The position numbers and the translations under genes are program-made. A DNA stretch of 64,000 nucleotides, taken from positions 717,666 to 781,665 of the forward strand of contig NZ_JACCDD010000001.1 in assembly GCF_013415115.1 (NCBI RefSeq), given 5' to 3'. This document shows positions 1 to 9,691 of this stretch, one piece after another. The notes beneath the pieces were generated by a model. The model worked only from the letters and a program-made list of their open reading frames with translations, ran no database searches and was not told the origin of the DNA. Origin of the DNA: Vreelandella zhaodongensis (GTDB lineage: Bacteria > Pseudomonadota > Gammaproteobacteria > Pseudomonadales > Halomonadaceae). Numbering within the stretch: position 1 is the first letter of the stretch; each line of letters opens with the position of its first letter.

Positions 1-680
1 TATGGACCACGCTGCTGGTTTACCTCATTTCTATTCCCTTAGGAATTCGCAAAGCCGTGCGCCATGGATCGCGCTTTGATGTCTGGTCGTCAGGGCTGGT
101 AATTGTTGGCTATGCAATCCCCGGCTTTTTATTCGCTATTCTTCTGATCGTTGTGTTCGCGGGAGGCACTTATTTAGACTGGTTCCCGCTGCGAGGCTTA
201 ACCTCACCCGACTTTGACGAATTAACAACCTGGGGAAAAATTAAAGACTATTTTTGGCATATCACCTTACCAGTATTGGCGGCTGCTATTGGCAGCTTCG
301 CTACACTTACAATGCTGACCAAAAACAGTTTCCTAGATGAAATACACAAACAGTACGTGCTAACAGCAAGAGCCAAAGGCGCTGATGAACAGCGGATACT
401 GTATGGTCACGTTTTTCGCAACGCCATGTTGATTATTATTGCGGGTCTACCATCTGCCTTGATTGGCATCTTTTTTACCGGTGCGCTGCTGATCGAGGTG
501 ATTTTCTCTCTGGATGGGCTTGGCTTACTTGGCTTTGAGGCGGTCATGCAGCGAGATTACCCAGTTATTTTTGGAACGCTGTTTTTGTATACCGTGATCG
601 GCCTGCTGCTGAAACTGATATCTGACTTGACCTATGTGTGGGTTGATCCCCGCATTGACTTTGCTTCGAGGGAGTCGTGA
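1..680 (+). CDS. yejB: ABC transporter permease YejB, 3' part
   Basis: The gene is cut by the window edge. The frame is open from base 3 to the TGA at 678-680, so its true start lies upstream. The visible 225 residues hold several hydrophobic membrane segments and the permease EAA loop (around [19 protein letters not shown]), which docks on the ATPase. This is the BPD_transp_1 fold of inner-membrane peptide permeases. It is followed directly by YejE- and YejF-type genes, so it is one half of a YejABEF importer, known in enterobacteria to take up microcin C and related oligopeptides. The substrate here is inferred from that similarity. The binding protein YejA would be expected upstream, outside the window. 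Confidence 0.9.
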   Translation, partial: WTTLLVYLISIPLGIRKAVRHGSRFDVWSSGLVIVGYAIPGFLFAILLIVVFAGGTYLDWFPLRGLTSPDFDELTTWGKIKDYFWHITLPVLAAAIGSFATLTMLTKNSFLDEIHKQYVLTARAKGADEQRILYGHVFRNAMLIIIAGLPSALIGIFFTGALLIEVIFSLDGLGLLGFEAVMQRDYPVIFGTLFLYTVIGLLLKLISDLTYVWVDPRIDFASRES

Positions 681-682
681 AC

Positions 683-1756
683 ATGCTTTTTTTAACATCA
701 CGCCTCTCTCCCATTACATTGCGTCGTCTAGCCGCCTTCAAAGCGAATCGACGAGCTCGAGTTTCGCTGTGGTTATTCAGCGTACTGTTTATTACCAGCT
801 TGTTCGCTGAACTGATCGCCAACGACAAACCCATCGTGATGCAATACGACGGGCAGTGGTATATCCCCTTACTGGTGGATTATCCAGAAACTGAGTTTGG
901 TGGTTTTCTACCGACACGCACTGACTACTTAGATCCTTTTATTCAGCAGCAAATCAGCGATAACGGCTGGGCACTCTGGCCGATTATTCCCTTCTCCTAC
1001 CAAACGCTCGATATGCAAATGACCCAGCCTTCCCCTGCACCACCGGATAGCCGTCACTGGCTGGGCACTGATGACCAGGGACGAGATGTCTTGGCACGGG
1101 TCATTTATGGATTCCGGCTTTCCGTGGCATTTGCTTTGGTATTAACCACCGGCTCTCTAGTGTTAGGTGTATTTGTTGGCGGTATACAGGGCTACTTTGG
1201 AGGCAAAGTGGATTTGATTGGGCAGCGGGTAACTGAAATCTGGTCAGGGCTACCGGTGCTGTTTCTGCTGATTATATTGGCTAGCTTTGTTCAGCCGGGT
1301 TTTTGGTGGCTATTGGGAATTATGCTGCTATTTTCCTGGCTGGGGTTGGTCGATATTGTACGTGCTGAGTTTTTACGTGCACGCAATCTGGAGTATGTCC
1401 GTGCTGCCAAGGCCATGGGACTCCCCTCGCGGTTAATTATGTGGCGGCATGTTCTACCTAACGCCATGGTAGCCACCCTGACTTTTATCCCCTTCCTATT
1501 CACAGGTGCCATTGGCACCCTCACCGCGCTGGACTTTTTAGGCTTTGGGCTTCCACCTGGTGCGCCCTCACTTGGTGAACTCGCAGCGCAGGGAAAAAAC
1601 AACCTGCACGCCCCATGGTTGGGTATCACCGCCTTTATGACCCTAGCCATTATGCTCTCACTGCTGGTGTTTATTGGTGAAGGGCTGCGTGATGCCTTCG
1701 ACCCGCGACATGTGAAGCAGCATCAATCACCTGCCCAGGAAACCAAGCATGCCTAA
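683..1756 (+). CDS. yejE: ABC transporter permease YejE
   Basis: Second inner-membrane permease of the Yej peptide importer, about 357 residues with an N-terminal membrane segment, a long periplasmic stretch and about five C-terminal helices. The region around HWLGTDDQGRDVLARVIYG is the signature of the DppC/OppC/YejE group. The EAA loop (about YVRAAKAMGLP) is clear. A GTG at 677 overlaps the yejB stop, but the ATG at 683 sits 9 bases after the GAGGGAG ribosome site at 667-673, so I prefer 683. It overlaps yejF by 8 bases, which points to one transcript and coupled translation. Confidence 0.9.
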   Translation: MLFLTSRLSPITLRRLAAFKANRRARVSLWLFSVLFITSLFAELIANDKPIVMQYDGQWYIPLLVDYPETEFGGFLPTRTDYLDPFIQQQISDNGWALWPIIPFSYQTLDMQMTQPSPAPPDSRHWLGTDDQGRDVLARVIYGFRLSVAFALVLTTGSLVLGVFVGGIQGYFGGKVDLIGQRVTEIWSGLPVLFLLIILASFVQPGFWWLLGIMLLFSWLGLVDIVRAEFLRARNLEYVRAAKAMGLPSRLIMWRHVLPNAMVATLTFIPFLFTGAIGTLTALDFLGFGLPPGAPSLGELAAQGKNNLHAPWLGITAFMTLAIMLSLLVFIGEGLRDAFDPRHVKQHQSPAQETKHA

Positions 1757-3347
1757 TCCAGCAACCAATGCCAGGCCACTATTGCGCCTCAACGAGTTCA
1801 CGGTTGCCTTTGATGGCAAGGTGGTTGTCGATAGGCTTTCGCTCATCGTCAATGCCGGTGAAACACTCGCTATTGTCGGTGAATCCGGCTCAGGCAAGTC
1901 TGTCTCAGCGTTGGGTGCCATTGACCTGCTGCCAAGCAACGCAACCGTCAGCGGAGAACGCTGGCTGGAAGAGACAAACCTTGACCAGCTTGCCAAAGGC
2001 GACTGGAACAGTGTGCGCGGCAATCGCGTGGGGTTTATCTTTCAGGAACCGATGACCTCGCTGAATCCGCTGCACCGTATCGGCAAGCAAATTGGTGAAA
2101 CCTTACGCTTACACCAGGGGCTTAGCGGACAGGCGGCACGCACCAGAGCTAAAGCATTACTAGAGCAAGTTAAGCTGCCACGACCCGATGAATTATTGGA
2201 TGCATGGCCTCACCAGCTATCAGGAGGCCAGCGCCAGCGGGTAATGATCGCCATGGCCATTGCCAACAATCCCGCACTTCTGATTGCCGATGAGCCCACT
2301 ACCGCCCTCGATGTGACAGTGCAACAAGACATCCTGGCGCTACTGAAAGAGCTACGTGATCATTACGGGATGGGCGTTCTATTCATCAGCCATGATTTAA
2401 ATTTAGTCCGCCGCCACGCTGATCGCGTGTGCGTGATGTATCAAGGAAAAGTACAAGAAGCGGGAAGCATTGCTGATGTCTTTCACAACCCCCAAAGCGA
2501 TTACACCAAAGCACTTTTGGCGGCAGAACCGGAAGGCCGGCCTGCTGCGCCTACTGACACCACGCCATTACTGACGGCACGCAAGCTGAGTGTCAGCTTT
2601 AAACGCCCTAAAAGCGGCCTTTTTAAACGCCAGCCGCCCGCTTTTGAAGCGTTAAAAGCCACTGACTTGAGCATCGCGCCTGGCGAAACACTGGGCATTG
2701 TTGGAGAGTCTGGTTCAGGCAAGACCACCCTTGCCTCGGCGATCATGCGTTTGGTGCCTAGCCTGGGAGACGTCACGCTAGGTGATGCGACGTTAAGCCA
2801 GCTCACAGGCGATGCACTACGTCGCCAACGGCATCGACTTCAAATGGTCTTCCAGGATCCTTACGGTGCACTCTCGCCGCGCATGCCCGTCTTTGACATT
2901 ATCAGCGAAGGCTTGTGCTTCCATTACCCCAAGCTTACGCCCGAGGAAATCACCAAGCGGGTGCATCAAACGCTGCTGGAAGTCGGTTTACCTGAAAGCT
3001 GCGCTGCCCGCTATCCCCATGAGTTTTCTGGTGGTCAGCGCCAGCGTATTGCCGTGGCGCGAGCTATTATTTTAGAACCTGAACTGCTAGTACTCGATGA
3101 ACCCACCTCCGCACTTGACCGAACCGTACAAAAACAGCTGGTGACACTGCTGCGTGAGCTTCAGGCACGCCGCCAATTAAGCTACCTATTCATTAGCCAT
3201 GACCTTGCTGTCGTTCGTGCTATGGCGCATCGAGTGATGGTGTTAAAAGACGGAGAGGTTGTCGAACAAGGGGATTGTCTTGAGGTACTGTCCACCCCTC
3301 AACATAGCTATACCAAAGCGCTAATAGAAGCTGCTCATTTGCACTGA
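1749..3347 (+). CDS. yejF: Dual ATP-binding protein YejF of peptide ABC transporter
   Basis: A 532-residue protein with two tandem ABC ATPase domains, which energises the YejB/YejE permease from the cytoplasm. The first Walker A (GESGSGKS) is at residues 44-51 with signature LSGGQRQRV near 157. The second Walker A (GESGSGKT) is near 318 with FSGGQRQRI near 426. Both halves have the Walker B aspartate followed by EPT ([16 protein letters not shown]). The short segment after each domain fits the oligopeptide/dipeptide C-terminal extension. The length matches E. coli YejF (about 529). It is the last gene of the operon, and its 3' end runs into a 17-bp tandem repeat. Confidence 0.92.
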   Translation: MPNPATNARPLLRLNEFTVAFDGKVVVDRLSLIVNAGETLAIVGESGSGKSVSALGAIDLLPSNATVSGERWLEETNLDQLAKGDWNSVRGNRVGFIFQEPMTSLNPLHRIGKQIGETLRLHQGLSGQAARTRAKALLEQVKLPRPDELLDAWPHQLSGGQRQRVMIAMAIANNPALLIADEPTTALDVTVQQDILALLKELRDHYGMGVLFISHDLNLVRRHADRVCVMYQGKVQEAGSIADVFHNPQSDYTKALLAAEPEGRPAAPTDTTPLLTARKLSVSFKRPKSGLFKRQPPAFEALKATDLSIAPGETLGIVGESGSGKTTLASAIMRLVPSLGDVTLGDATLSQLTGDALRRQRHRLQMVFQDPYGALSPRMPVFDIISEGLCFHYPKLTPEEITKRVHQTLLEVGLPESCAARYPHEFSGGQRQRIAVARAIILEPELLVLDEPTSALDRTVQKQLVTLLRELQARRQLSYLFISHDLAVVRAMAHRVMVLKDGEVVEQGDCLEVLSTPQHSYTKALIEAAHLH

Positions 3348-3388
3348 TTCTATGTCTGCACTGACCTTATGTTTGCACTGACCCTGTG
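3338..3388 (+). repeat. Three tandem 17-bp repeats at the yejF 3' end
   Basis: Three consecutive 17-bp units start at 3338, 3355 and 3372: tttgcactgattctatg, tctgcactgaccttatg and tttgcactgaccctgtg. The first unit contains the yejF stop codon (3345-3347). A weak fourth copy may follow at about 3389. The third unit can also pair with gtgcaaa at 3428-3434. No function can be assigned. Confidence 0.8.
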
Positions 3389-3486
3389 ATTAACATTGAC
3401 GCTAGCCGCGGCACTGTTGGTCGGTGAGTGCAAATATAAACCAAAGCAAGATAACGGTATAAATTTCAGTCTAAACGTAGCTCTAC

Positions 3487-3516
3487 CCCGATAAGACAGT
3501 GGTACGCCTTATCGGG
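3487..3516. terminator. Hairpin between convergent yejF and rsuA
   Basis: A 9-bp perfect stem, cccgataag (3487-3495) with cttatcggg (3508-3516), and a 12-base loop lies between two convergent genes. Neither side has a strong T-run, so it is a weak or Rho-assisted terminator candidate. The rest of the gap holds no recognised gene. Confidence 0.4.
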
Positions 3517-3549
3517 TATGAAATCGATCAACGCTGAGGCTACTTAAGG

Positions 3550-4254
3550 TTAGAAGCTGGCGACCTCGCTGGGCGTTAGCTCTCGCCACTCGCCCGGTGC
3601 TAAATCATCCGGTAATGCGACGCCACCAATTGAGTGGCGATGTAGCGAATTCACGTGATTACCTAAGGCGACAAACATGCGCTTCACCTGATGGTAACGC
3701 CCCTCGGTAATGGTCAGTTCAGCTTGCAAGGGGGTAATAAAGCGCAGCGTAGCGGGCTGGGTGGGTGTCTCTTCACCGTCTAGCATAATACCTTCCGCCG
3801 CCTGATTAACTGCCCACTGCGCAGCCTCACCCTCCATGGGCTCTGCCAACTGTGCGATATAGACCTTGGCACAGCGATGGCGTGGGGAGGTGACACGGTG
3901 AGACCACTGACCATCATCGGTGAGCAATAGCAAACCAGTGGTATCGACATCGAGCCGCCCTACTGGCTGCAGTCGCTCCGCTTTGGGGAGGTCAATTAAG
4001 TCAACAACACGCGGGTAAAGCCCGCGTCGAGCAGTACACTCAACATCCACTGGCTTATGCATCATCAGGTAACGCAGCCCGACTAGCACCAGCGTTTCCC
4101 CATTAAGTTTTACCTCATCTTGCTGGGTATCAACGTGAATAGATGACTGCTTAATTGGCTCGCCGTTGAGGGTTACCTCACCATTTTTCAGCGCACGCTT
4201 TGCCAGGCTGCGCGTTAACGGGGTTGTTTCACTAAGAAAGCGATCAAGGCGCAT
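3550..4254 (-). CDS. rsuA: 16S rRNA pseudouridine(516) synthase RsuA
   Basis: A 234-residue pseudouridine synthase, close to E. coli RsuA (231). It has an N-terminal S4-like RNA-binding segment (MRLDRFLSETTPLTRSLAKR) and the catalytic motif GRLDVDTTGLLLL, where D102 is the expected nucleophile. The family converts U516 of 16S rRNA to pseudouridine during small-subunit assembly. Its ATG shares one base with the stop of the upstream omega-amidase gene (TAATG), so the two are translationally coupled. Assignment to RsuA rather than RluE/RluF rests on length and overall pattern. Confidence 0.88.
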   Translation of the reverse strand: MRLDRFLSETTPLTRSLAKRALKNGEVTLNGEPIKQSSIHVDTQQDEVKLNGETLVLVGLRYLMMHKPVDVECTARRGLYPRVVDLIDLPKAERLQPVGRLDVDTTGLLLLTDDGQWSHRVTSPRHRCAKVYIAQLAEPMEGEAAQWAVNQAAEGIMLDGEETPTQPATLRFITPLQAELTITEGRYHQVKRMFVALGNHVNSLHRHSIGGVALPDDLAPGEWRELTPSEVASF

Positions 4255-5069
4255 TATTGGCCCACTCCTGGCAGCAGCTTAAAGCGGTCGGCATCTTGCC
4301 AGGCAGGAAATTTTTCACGAAAAGCATCTAGGTCCGTTTTATCTAGCGTCCCCGTTTCAATAAACGAGGCATTTGCGGGATGGTCGATCAGCGGTTCCCC
4401 TTTGAAATCGACCAGCATGGAATCGCCACTATAGGCGAGCCCTTTGGCATCTTCACCGACGCGATTTACGCCTACAACGTAGGCTAGGTTTTCCACCGCG
4501 CGCGCCTGTAAAAGCGTACGCCATGGGTGCCGCCGGGGTGCAGGCCAGTTGGCCACACACAGCGCCGCATCATACTCGAAATGTTCGCCCTCTGCTGGCT
4601 GTTGGCGCATCCATACTGGAAAGCGCAAGTCGTAACAAACGCTTAGCAACAGTTTGAAGCCCTTTAGCTCAACAATTTGGCGGTTGTTTCCCATACCATA
4701 ACGTTCATGCTCACCGGCCATGCGAAACAAGTGCCGCTTGTCGTAATGACGTAGCGTTCCATCCGGCATCGCCCATATCATACGGTTGAAGTACTCGCCT
4801 TGATCAACAATTGCCACGCTGCCAGTCATGGTACAACCACGCGCAGTAGCCTGGTCTTGTAACCATGCAACACTTTGGCTTTCTGCCATTGGCTGAGCCA
4901 TTTCCCGTGAATTCATAGTAAAGCCGGTAGCAAACATTTCTGGCAATACAATCAGGTCGGTATCGCGACTATCTAAATCACCTAGTAATTTTTCGAGATG
5001 CGCGTGGTTAGCCTGGGGGTCTTCCCAGCGTAAATCGCACTGCACCAAACTCGTTTTCAGTTGGCTCAT
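4254..5069 (-). CDS. Carbon-nitrogen hydrolase, omega-amidase YafV type
   Basis: A 271-residue nitrilase-superfamily enzyme with the catalytic triad Glu44 (LPEMFATGF), Lys111 (YDKRHLF) and Cys145 (SVCYDLRFP). These flanking motifs are those of the omega-amidase YafV/Nit2 branch, which hydrolyses 2-oxoglutaramate and similar omega-amides to the keto acid and ammonia (methionine salvage or glutamine transamination repair). An ATG at 5087 is in frame, but GGAGA lies just upstream of the ATG at 5069, which also gives the usual family N-terminus (MSQLKTSLVQ). It is divergent from the rarD-like gene and coupled to rsuA. Confidence 0.85.
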   Translation of the reverse strand: MSQLKTSLVQCDLRWEDPQANHAHLEKLLGDLDSRDTDLIVLPEMFATGFTMNSREMAQPMAESQSVAWLQDQATARGCTMTGSVAIVDQGEYFNRMIWAMPDGTLRHYDKRHLFRMAGEHERYGMGNNRQIVELKGFKLLLSVCYDLRFPVWMRQQPAEGEHFEYDAALCVANWPAPRRHPWRTLLQARAVENLAYVVGVNRVGEDAKGLAYSGDSMLVDFKGEPLIDHPANASFIETGTLDKTDLDAFREKFPAWQDADRFKLLPGVGQ

Positions 5070-5141
5070 GCCACGTCTCCTTTGCATCAGTGTGTTCGTC
5101 GTTTATGTGCTAGATTAGCATTTTAAATTAATGAGGCTGCT

Positions 5142-6050
5142 ATGCTTTCATCCACACCAAAGGATCCTGAAGCAGTCAAAGGCGTCATGTTCGGTTTAAC
5201 TGCCTACACCATGTGGGGCTGTTTTCCGCTATTTTTCGCCCTGTTTGACGGCGTTCCTGCCTTTGAAGTGCTAACTCACCGGATTTTGTGGTCGTGCCTA
5301 TTTTTGGTGGGCTTAATCAGCCTTCTACGCCGATGGCAGCCGGTGGTCGCAGCACTTGTCGAGCCTAAACGCTTGGGGCGCGTACTCGCCTGCGCTTTAT
5401 TGATTGCCTTTAACTGGGGTCTTTATATCTACGCTGTCGAAAGCAAACAGGTATTGCAAGCCAGTTTAGGCTACTTCTTGACCCCATTGGTCAACGTGGC
5501 ATTGGGAGTGCTGGTGCTGCGAGAAGTCATGACGCGTCTTCAGTTGGTTGCCCTTGGCTTAGCGAGTTTAGCGATTGCGATACAGTTCGTCATGCTGGGA
5601 GAGTTACCCTGGATTAGTCTGTTGCTGGCACTTAGTTTTGGTAGCTATGGACTGTTTCGCAAACAAGTCCCCCTTGATGGGCTATCGGGCTTGTTTGTAG
5701 AAACGCTACTACTGCTTCCTTTGGCATTAATGGCGCTTACTTGGCTAAATTGGCAGGGCGAATCTCACTTTATCCATAATGTACCAATGAGCGCATTATT
5801 AGTGGTGAGCGGCGTGCTAACGGCACTGCCGCTGATGGCTTTTGCTGGGGCCGCACGACGCTTACGGCTGGCCACGCTGGGGTTTCTGATGTACATCAAC
5901 CCCAGTATTCAATTCCTAATTGCGATAGCCATTTTTGGGGAGCCACTGGGTATTATCCAACTAGCTACGTTTATCATGATTTGGACTGGCTTAGCGCTCT
6001 ACTCCTGGTCCTCTTGGCAATCACGCCCGCGCCAAACGGCGACTCTTTGA
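5142..6050 (+). CDS. rarD: RarD-type EamA family permease
   Basis: A 302-residue integral membrane protein with about ten hydrophobic helices, arranged as two EamA-type halves. The N-terminal pattern (GLTAYTMWGCFPLFF, then HRILWSCLF) is typical of RarD. RarD proteins are inner-membrane transporters of the drug/metabolite superfamily; the E. coli name comes from a chloramphenicol phenotype and the physiological substrate is not settled. The start follows a GAGG site in the short gap divergent from the omega-amidase. Its 3' end overlaps the convergent chemotaxis receptor gene by 30 bases. Confidence 0.85.
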   Translation: MLSSTPKDPEAVKGVMFGLTAYTMWGCFPLFFALFDGVPAFEVLTHRILWSCLFLVGLISLLRRWQPVVAALVEPKRLGRVLACALLIAFNWGLYIYAVESKQVLQASLGYFLTPLVNVALGVLVLREVMTRLQLVALGLASLAIAIQFVMLGELPWISLLLALSFGSYGLFRKQVPLDGLSGLFVETLLLLPLALMALTWLNWQGESHFIHNVPMSALLVVSGVLTALPLMAFAGAARRLRLATLGFLMYINPSIQFLIAIAIFGEPLGIIQLATFIMIWTGLALYSWSSWQSRPRQTATL

Positions 6051-7673
6051 GACGGATACCGCTTGTTTCTCAAGGGTCACAACCGTGGTATGAGTCGCTT
6101 TTTCGGGCTGATAGCCAACGCGAAAGCCTCCCCAGTGCCTACCATTAATATAAATGGGTACTGAAAGATCATGCATGATTTCGCCAGTGTCACGCTTATA
6201 AGTTTGCAGCAGCAAAGGGCTCTCATGAGCACCACAACGGCTACCCGTTGGGTCGCTGAAAATACGCTTACTACGGCAGTACGCTAAATCATGATCATAG
6301 TCGCCGGTGGGCTCACGACTAACGGCAGCATTATGAGTGGGAACATAGCCGTTGCGGTCACAGGCAATGGCATAACTCAATCCATGCTCAGTAAGCAAAG
6401 GTTCTTGAAGGCTAGGCAGCTGTTGGTCAGTGAACGTATCAAAACCGGTGTGATAAAGCGGTGGCCGTGTTCCTGGCATGGTCACGTAATCAGGCTGGAA
6501 AAGAGCTGTTTCTGACAACTCCCCGCTGGCTATCGCTTTTTCAAACAGTTTCCCAATGCGATCGGCAGCTTGGCGAGCTGCGCTAAACACATGCTGATGA
6601 CGACCTTGCAGACGCTGCTGCGCCAGCTCGCCATCAACCCCTTCGGCGGCTTCCATCAACGCGCGTGCCTGTTGGGCTAAATCACGCATATCGCAATTGC
6701 CTTCATCTACATCATCTTCAAGCTGACGTAAGCTCTCGGCAACTGTCTGGCTATGTGCTTTAGTGCTTTCCATTGCTTCTGCGACGCTGGTAATTTCCTG
6801 CTCAACTTGGTCGAACTGCCCCGTCATGGTGGCTAGGCTACTGCCTACTTGCTGCATCCCCTGAGAACGCTCACGGATACGATTCATAAGCGTCCCCATG
6901 GTGCCAACAACACTCTGGCCGCTTTGATGCATATCTTTTACAAGCTCATCGACATTTTGAGTCGCCGTCGATGTTTTGAGTGCCAGATTTCGCACCTCTC
7001 CCGCGACAACCGCGAACCCCCGTCCATGCTCTCCCGCTCGCGCAGCTTCAATTGAAGCATTGAGTGACAACAGGTGGGTTTGTTCAGCAATATCTTCAAT
7101 CATTGAGGTGACATTACGTACGCGCTCGATTTTATCGTTTAATGCGGTCAGCATATCGAGCGCCTGATTAGAGCGTTCGGCAACATCGCTCATATCATTG
7201 ATGATATCGGCCAACTCAGCATGATTTTGGTGGCTTGCCTTGCGGGCGCTTTCAGCAAGTGAAGCAACCTGTGAAGCACTGACGCTTACCTGCATAATGG
7301 CCGCATTAATGGCACTCATACTCGACGAGGCATCACTGGCCATGGTTTCCTGCTTGGTAAGTCGCTGAGCCATAAGGTCGGCATAATGTGACACTTCTGC
7401 CGAGGCAATGGCCGTGCTGCTTGCGCGGTTCATTAGCCGATAAGCCATCGCCCGAAGAGAACCGTAGTCACGAATTGCTTTTACGCCGTTAATGCCTCGT
7501 ATCAAACGGCTCTGATCCGCTGCATATACTTTATTAAGGGCATTGAGTATCAAGGTCGCTCCTGCCAAGGTAGCGAGAAGCAGTGAGATATAAGGAAGTG
7601 CACCAGGTTGAGACACCATCCAGGCAGAAACGCCTAGTACTGCCAGAGGTACTAACAGCCGAAGTAGTTGCAT
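6021..7673 (-). CDS. Methyl-accepting chemotaxis protein with C-terminal sensory module
   Basis: A receptor of about 550 residues. Two closely spaced N-terminal membrane helices leave almost no periplasmic domain, and no clear HAMP domain follows. The signalling domain carries the conserved hairpin tip (IEDIAEQTHLLSLNASIEAA and the following GRGFAVVAGEVRNLA). After it come about 150 residues with CDRNGYVPTHN, a Cys/Arg-rich stretch near YCRSKRIF, and a GRHWGGFRVGY ending. This looks like a sensory module placed C-terminal to the signalling domain and so facing the cytoplasm. The ATG at 7673 is preferred over an in-frame TTG at 7718. The ligand is unknown, and no other chemotaxis gene is nearby. 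Confidence 0.85.
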   Translation of the reverse strand: MQLLRLLVPLAVLGVSAWMVSQPGALPYISLLLATLAGATLILNALNKVYAADQSRLIRGINGVKAIRDYGSLRAMAYRLMNRASSTAIASAEVSHYADLMAQRLTKQETMASDASSSMSAINAAIMQVSVSASQVASLAESARKASHQNHAELADIINDMSDVAERSNQALDMLTALNDKIERVRNVTSMIEDIAEQTHLLSLNASIEAARAGEHGRGFAVVAGEVRNLALKTSTATQNVDELVKDMHQSGQSVVGTMGTLMNRIRERSQGMQQVGSSLATMTGQFDQVEQEITSVAEAMESTKAHSQTVAESLRQLEDDVDEGNCDMRDLAQQARALMEAAEGVDGELAQQRLQGRHQHVFSAARQAADRIGKLFEKAIASGELSETALFQPDYVTMPGTRPPLYHTGFDTFTDQQLPSLQEPLLTEHGLSYAIACDRNGYVPTHNAAVSREPTGDYDHDLAYCRSKRIFSDPTGSRCGAHESPLLLQTYKRDTGEIMHDLSVPIYINGRHWGGFRVGYQPEKATHTTVVTLEKQAVSVSKSRRLARA

Positions 7674-7906
7674 GTAGGGGATACTCTTTTTATTTGGCGT
7701 TATTGAGCAGTGGGTCAAGATTGATCAAAAGAGCCAAAAGCCACTTTCACGCCAGCTTAACGGGTTATCCTAATGAATGAAGTAGCACTTTGGGGGGAGA
7801 ACCACTATTTGTTTGAAAGTAAAGCACCATTGGCCACACAACGCGGTAAACTGGCCGTTTAAGACAGACGGGTTGATGGAAAGGATGAGGCTAACGCCAG
7901 GAGCTT

Positions 7907-9616
7907 ATGTTTAAGCGCTATTTCCCAATTCTGACATGGCTGCCCCATTATCATAAGCGTCTATTGGGCGCTGATGTACTGGCTGGATTAATCGTGACGG
8001 TGATGGTTATCCCGCAGTCGCTGGCCTACGCCCTACTGGCGGGATTACCTGCCGTCGTTGGTTTGTATGCCAGCATTTTGCCGCAGCTAATGTATACCTT
8101 GTTAGGTACCAGCCGAACCCTGGCCGTGGGGCCAGTGGCGATCATTGCATTAATGACCGGCGCAGCACTCTCGTCGGTCGCCGCTCCCGGCAGCCCTGAC
8201 TACCTGCAAGCGGCGTTGGTGCTTTCGCTGCTATCTGGGGGCATATTGGTAGCCATGGGCGCGTTGAGAATGGGCTTTTTTAGCAATTTCTTAAGCCACC
8301 CCGTTATTTCTGGCTTTTTAACAGCCTCGGGGATTCTTATTGCGGTCAGTCAGCTGGGTAGCCTGATGGGCGTCTCAAGCAGTGGTTTTACTCTGGTAGA
8401 GCGTGTCATGACGCTACTGCCTAACTTATCCTCTTTTAATCCCTACACCGTGGTTATTGGTGCTGGCACGCTGTTTTTTCTTGTCGCAATGCGGCGCTAC
8501 GGTAAAAAGAGCCTGCGCGCTATCGGCTTACCAACGCCCTTTGCGGACTTAATCACCAAGGCAGGCCCCGTCTTTGCGGTAGTTGTCACCACGCTTGCCA
8601 CCTGGCACTGGCAACTGGCTGACGACGGTGTTGCCGTTGTTGGTACTATTCCAAGTGGCCTACCAGCGTTGAGCTTTCCATGGGTAGATGCATCACTGTG
8701 GCGAGCGCTACTAATACCAGCGCTGTTAATTAGTTTAGTCGGGTTTGTTGAGTCAGTATCTATGGGGCAAATGCTAGCGGCAAAACGGCGCCAACGTATT
8801 TCACCTAACCAAGAGTTGATTGGTTTGGGCACAGCCAATCTCGCAGCAGGGTTTACCAGCGGCATGCCCGTTACCGGCGGCCTCTCGCGTACCGTTATTA
8901 ACTATGACGCGGGTGCACAAACGCCTGCCGCTGGCGCTTTTGCAGCATTAGGGATTGCACTGGTGACAATGGCCTTTACCGGCTGGCTTTTTTACTTACC
9001 AATCGCCACACTGGCCGCAACCATTACCGTGTCTATTCTGACACTGGTGGATATTCCCATGCTCAGGCAAACGTGGCACTACTCCCGCAGTGACTTTGCC
9101 GCCATGGCCGTGACGATTCTGTTGACACTGGTTGAAGGAATAGAGGCCGGCATTATTGGTGGTGTCGTGCTTTCTATCGCACTATTTTTATATCGCACCA
9201 GCCGACCTCATAGCGCCCTAGTAGGCCGTGTGCCAGATACAGAGCATTTTCGTAACATAGAGCGTCACGACGTGGAAACAGTGAGCCATGCAGCACTTCT
9301 GCGCATTGATGAGAGCCTCTATTTCGCCAATGCTCGTTACTTGGAAGATACCGTTTACAACTTAGTGGCCAGCCGCCCTGAGCTAGAGCATGTGGTGCTG
9401 ATTTGTTCAGCCGTAAACTTGATTGATGCGTCCGCACTGGAGAGCCTTGATGCTATCAATGCTCGCTTAAAAGATTCCGATGTGAAGCTACACTTAGCGG
9501 AGGTGAAGGGACCAGTGATGGATCAGCTCAAAAAGAGTGATTTCCTGGATGCACTGACTGGGCGTGTTTTTCTAAGCACTTACGCGGCGTGGAGAGAGTT
9601 TTCAAAAGCGGGCTAA
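7907..9616 (+). CDS. SulP family anion transporter with STAS domain
   Basis: A 569-residue SLC26/SulP transporter. The N-terminal two thirds are hydrophobic and include the family pattern VTVMVIPQSLAYALLAGLP near the start. The last 110 or so residues form a soluble STAS domain (around LLRIDESLYFANA and VNLIDASALESL). SulP proteins move sulfate, bicarbonate or dicarboxylates; the sequence does not tell which. The start follows AGGAG nine bases upstream. No cysteine-synthesis or carbonic anhydrase gene is adjacent. A STAS-containing lipid transporter follows 75 bases downstream on the same strand, so co-transcription is possible. Confidence 0.9.
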   Translation: MFKRYFPILTWLPHYHKRLLGADVLAGLIVTVMVIPQSLAYALLAGLPAVVGLYASILPQLMYTLLGTSRTLAVGPVAIIALMTGAALSSVAAPGSPDYLQAALVLSLLSGGILVAMGALRMGFFSNFLSHPVISGFLTASGILIAVSQLGSLMGVSSSGFTLVERVMTLLPNLSSFNPYTVVIGAGTLFFLVAMRRYGKKSLRAIGLPTPFADLITKAGPVFAVVVTTLATWHWQLADDGVAVVGTIPSGLPALSFPWVDASLWRALLIPALLISLVGFVESVSMGQMLAAKRRQRISPNQELIGLGTANLAAGFTSGMPVTGGLSRTVINYDAGAQTPAAGAFAALGIALVTMAFTGWLFYLPIATLAATITVSILTLVDIPMLRQTWHYSRSDFAAMAVTILLTLVEGIEAGIIGGVVLSIALFLYRTSRPHSALVGRVPDTEHFRNIERHDVETVSHAALLRIDESLYFANARYLEDTVYNLVASRPELEHVVLICSAVNLIDASALESLDAINARLKDSDVKLHLAEVKGPVMDQLKKSDFLDALTGRVFLSTYAAWREFSKAG

Positions 9617-9691
9617 TTCAGCTTTAACTAACGCTCGTTTGAATGCATCATTACAACTTCGCTGTATCGTCTCAAACGACAAGGAGCACGG

